From Bacteroidales bacterium (GTDB lineage Bacteria > Bacteroidota > Bacteroidia > Bacteroidales > Muribaculaceae), in the NCBI GenBank assembly GCA_900766975.1, contig CAAFXO010000022.1, positions 1-64,000 on the forward strand: 64,000 nucleotides of DNA. The letters run 5' to 3'. The first letter of the stretch is position 1. Every line of letters begins with the position of its first letter. Shown piece by piece: positions 63,340-64,000 of the stretch. A program made the translations under genes and the position numbers. A model generated the notes under the pieces. It searched no databases and was not told the origin of the DNA. It saw nothing but the letters and a program-made list of their open reading frames with translations.

Positions 63340-63347
63340 TAACTTTG
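63340..63347 (+). promoter_or_regulatory. -7 box of retron RNA
   Basis: TAACTTTG preceded by a T run, about 27 nt before a1. The -33 element is not clear. It marks a new transcription unit separate from BREX. Confidence 0.6.
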
Positions 63348-63352
63348 CACCA

Positions 63353-63590
63353 GAAAAGAAAAAAGCGATCTTTGAAAATCTGGGAAAGGGTCTTAACAAA
63401 ATAAATTTGACCTTCGCCTGACGTTTCGCTCAGGTGTCCATGACTTTGTCATGGATAATAATGTTTGAACTGTAATGGTTTCACTATTTTAGCAAATCTT
63501 GTAATGTATATATTTATTATATTATGAGTTATGCATATAATAAAGAAATGTCTTGTTGCCCCTTTTCTAGATTTTCTTACTTCGCATTAA
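63353..63590 (+). ncRNA. retron msr-msd RNA
   Basis: Inverted repeat a1 GAAAATCTGGGAAAGGG (63374-63390) pairs over 17 bp with a2 at 63560-63576 (two G-U wobbles, no mismatch). A further GCGA/TCGC pair lies outside. Between them are two msr-like hairpins, CGCCTGA/TCAGGTG (63415-63436) and TCCATGAC/GTCATGGA with TTT loop (63437-63455), then a longer AT-rich stem, TTTATTATAT/ATATAATAAA (63513-63544), a candidate msd. The reverse transcriptase starts 27 nt after a2. Ends are approximate and the branch guanosine is not identified. Confidence 0.75.
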
Positions 63591-63603
63591 AAAATCGAGA
63601 AAG

Positions 63604-64000
63604 ATGGAACAGACAATAATCAAACAGAGAGCTGCGAAATTGCAGACGAAGGAAGATTTACTGAATCTTCTCAACGACATCGTAAAGGATGAGTTGGGAA
63701 AAGAGGATGCGTTCTCTTTCTCATTAAAGCAGATCTCATATTTTTGCAACCCCAATAATGCACGTGGACGCTACCGTCATTTTTCAATTCCAAAGAAGTC
63801 AGGCGGCAAGCGCAACATTGCGGCTCCCTGTAAGGGCCTCCGACATATTCTGTATTATGTAAATATAATATTGAAGGCTATCTACAAGCCTTCTGAATAT
63901 GCTATGGGATTTGTCGAAGGACGTAACGTTGTGGATAATGCAACGCGTCATCTTGGCCAGAATTATGTGTTCAATACGGATTTGGAGAATTTCTTCCCTA
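63604..64000 (+). CDS. retron reverse transcriptase (partial, runs off window)
   Basis: The first 132 residues are visible. A helical N-terminus leads to YRHFSIPKKSGGKRNIAAPCKGL (RT motif 1), GFVEGRNVVDNATRHLGQNYVFNTDLENFFP (motifs 2 and 3, first catalytic aspartate in NTDL). NATRH fits the NAxxH signature of retron RTs. The YxDD box and any fused or downstream effector are outside. With the RNA upstream it would make a branched RNA-DNA molecule guarding an effector, as known for retrons. The effector type cannot be told. Confidence 0.85.
   Translation, partial: MEQTIIKQRAAKLQTKEDLLNLLNDIVKDELGKEDAFSFSLKQISYFCNPNNARGRYRHFSIPKKSGGKRNIAAPCKGLRHILYYVNIILKAIYKPSEYAMGFVEGRNVVDNATRHLGQNYVFNTDLENFFP

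Overview
Organism. The window looks like a chromosome of a gut-type Bacteroidales bacterium. I favour a Muribaculaceae-like genus, but this is inferred, not proven. The evidence is: at least eight promoters fit the Bacteroidetes pattern (TTG, 19-20 nt, TAnnTTTG); there are several secreted proteins with Bacteroidetes-type C-terminal sorting tails; and there is a TonB receptor with a carboxypeptidase-like N-terminal domain, 2-oxoacid:ferredoxin oxidoreductase (KorAB), DUF5689/DUF6359-type surface lipoproteins and a PiT phosphate transporter.

Core half (1-44.2 kb). Almost everything is on the minus strand. It holds a tRNA-Lys array with two damaged copies, a glycosyltransferase, polA, a TPR/OmpA-like lipoprotein, a DUF6056-like membrane protein, a phosphate transporter, lysS-gpsA-pgi, acpP-fabF and korAB. 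A 13-kb block (20.2-34.0 kb) reads as an extracellular nucleic-acid scavenging locus: three tandem secreted endonuclease-I proteins, two surface lipoproteins, a TonB-dependent receptor, an exported endonuclease/exonuclease/phosphatase protein and deoC. Then come ruvC, a DUF4286 protein, an AAA/DUF4143 ATPase preceded by a 33-bp-period repeat, a dicarboxylate-type symporter, a serine acetyltransferase, tRNA-Thr, an rnr-glycosidase pair, tRNA-Pro and tRNA-Leu. A short dispersed repeat (core AGAGCGCGTTCCTTAAATTT or its palindromic remnant) occurs at least eleven times between genes here and was not seen right of 39.3 kb.

Accessory half (44.25-64 kb). After tRNA-Leu the content changes to a defence and mobile-element island: a UPF0489-like gene, a decayed ardA facing an intact ardA, a TOTE-type primase-helicase-PLD protein, a roughly 310-nt structured RNA with its own promoter and terminator, a complete BREX type 4 operon (brxP, brxC, pglZ, brxL) with two further co-directional genes of unknown role (one is a stand-alone McrB-N-like protein), and a retron cut by the window end (RT with NATRH plus an upstream msr-msd RNA with 17-bp a1/a2).

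Most interesting. (1) The structured RNA at 49.94-50.26 kb sits between the TOTE gene and the BREX operon. It has at least eight helices, one alternative pairing and a terminator 64 nt before brxP, so it is either a trans-acting RNA or a terminator-controlled leader for BREX. (2) The RT-RNA pair at the right edge. (3) The two accessory genes attached to BREX-4. None of these could be compared with databases here.
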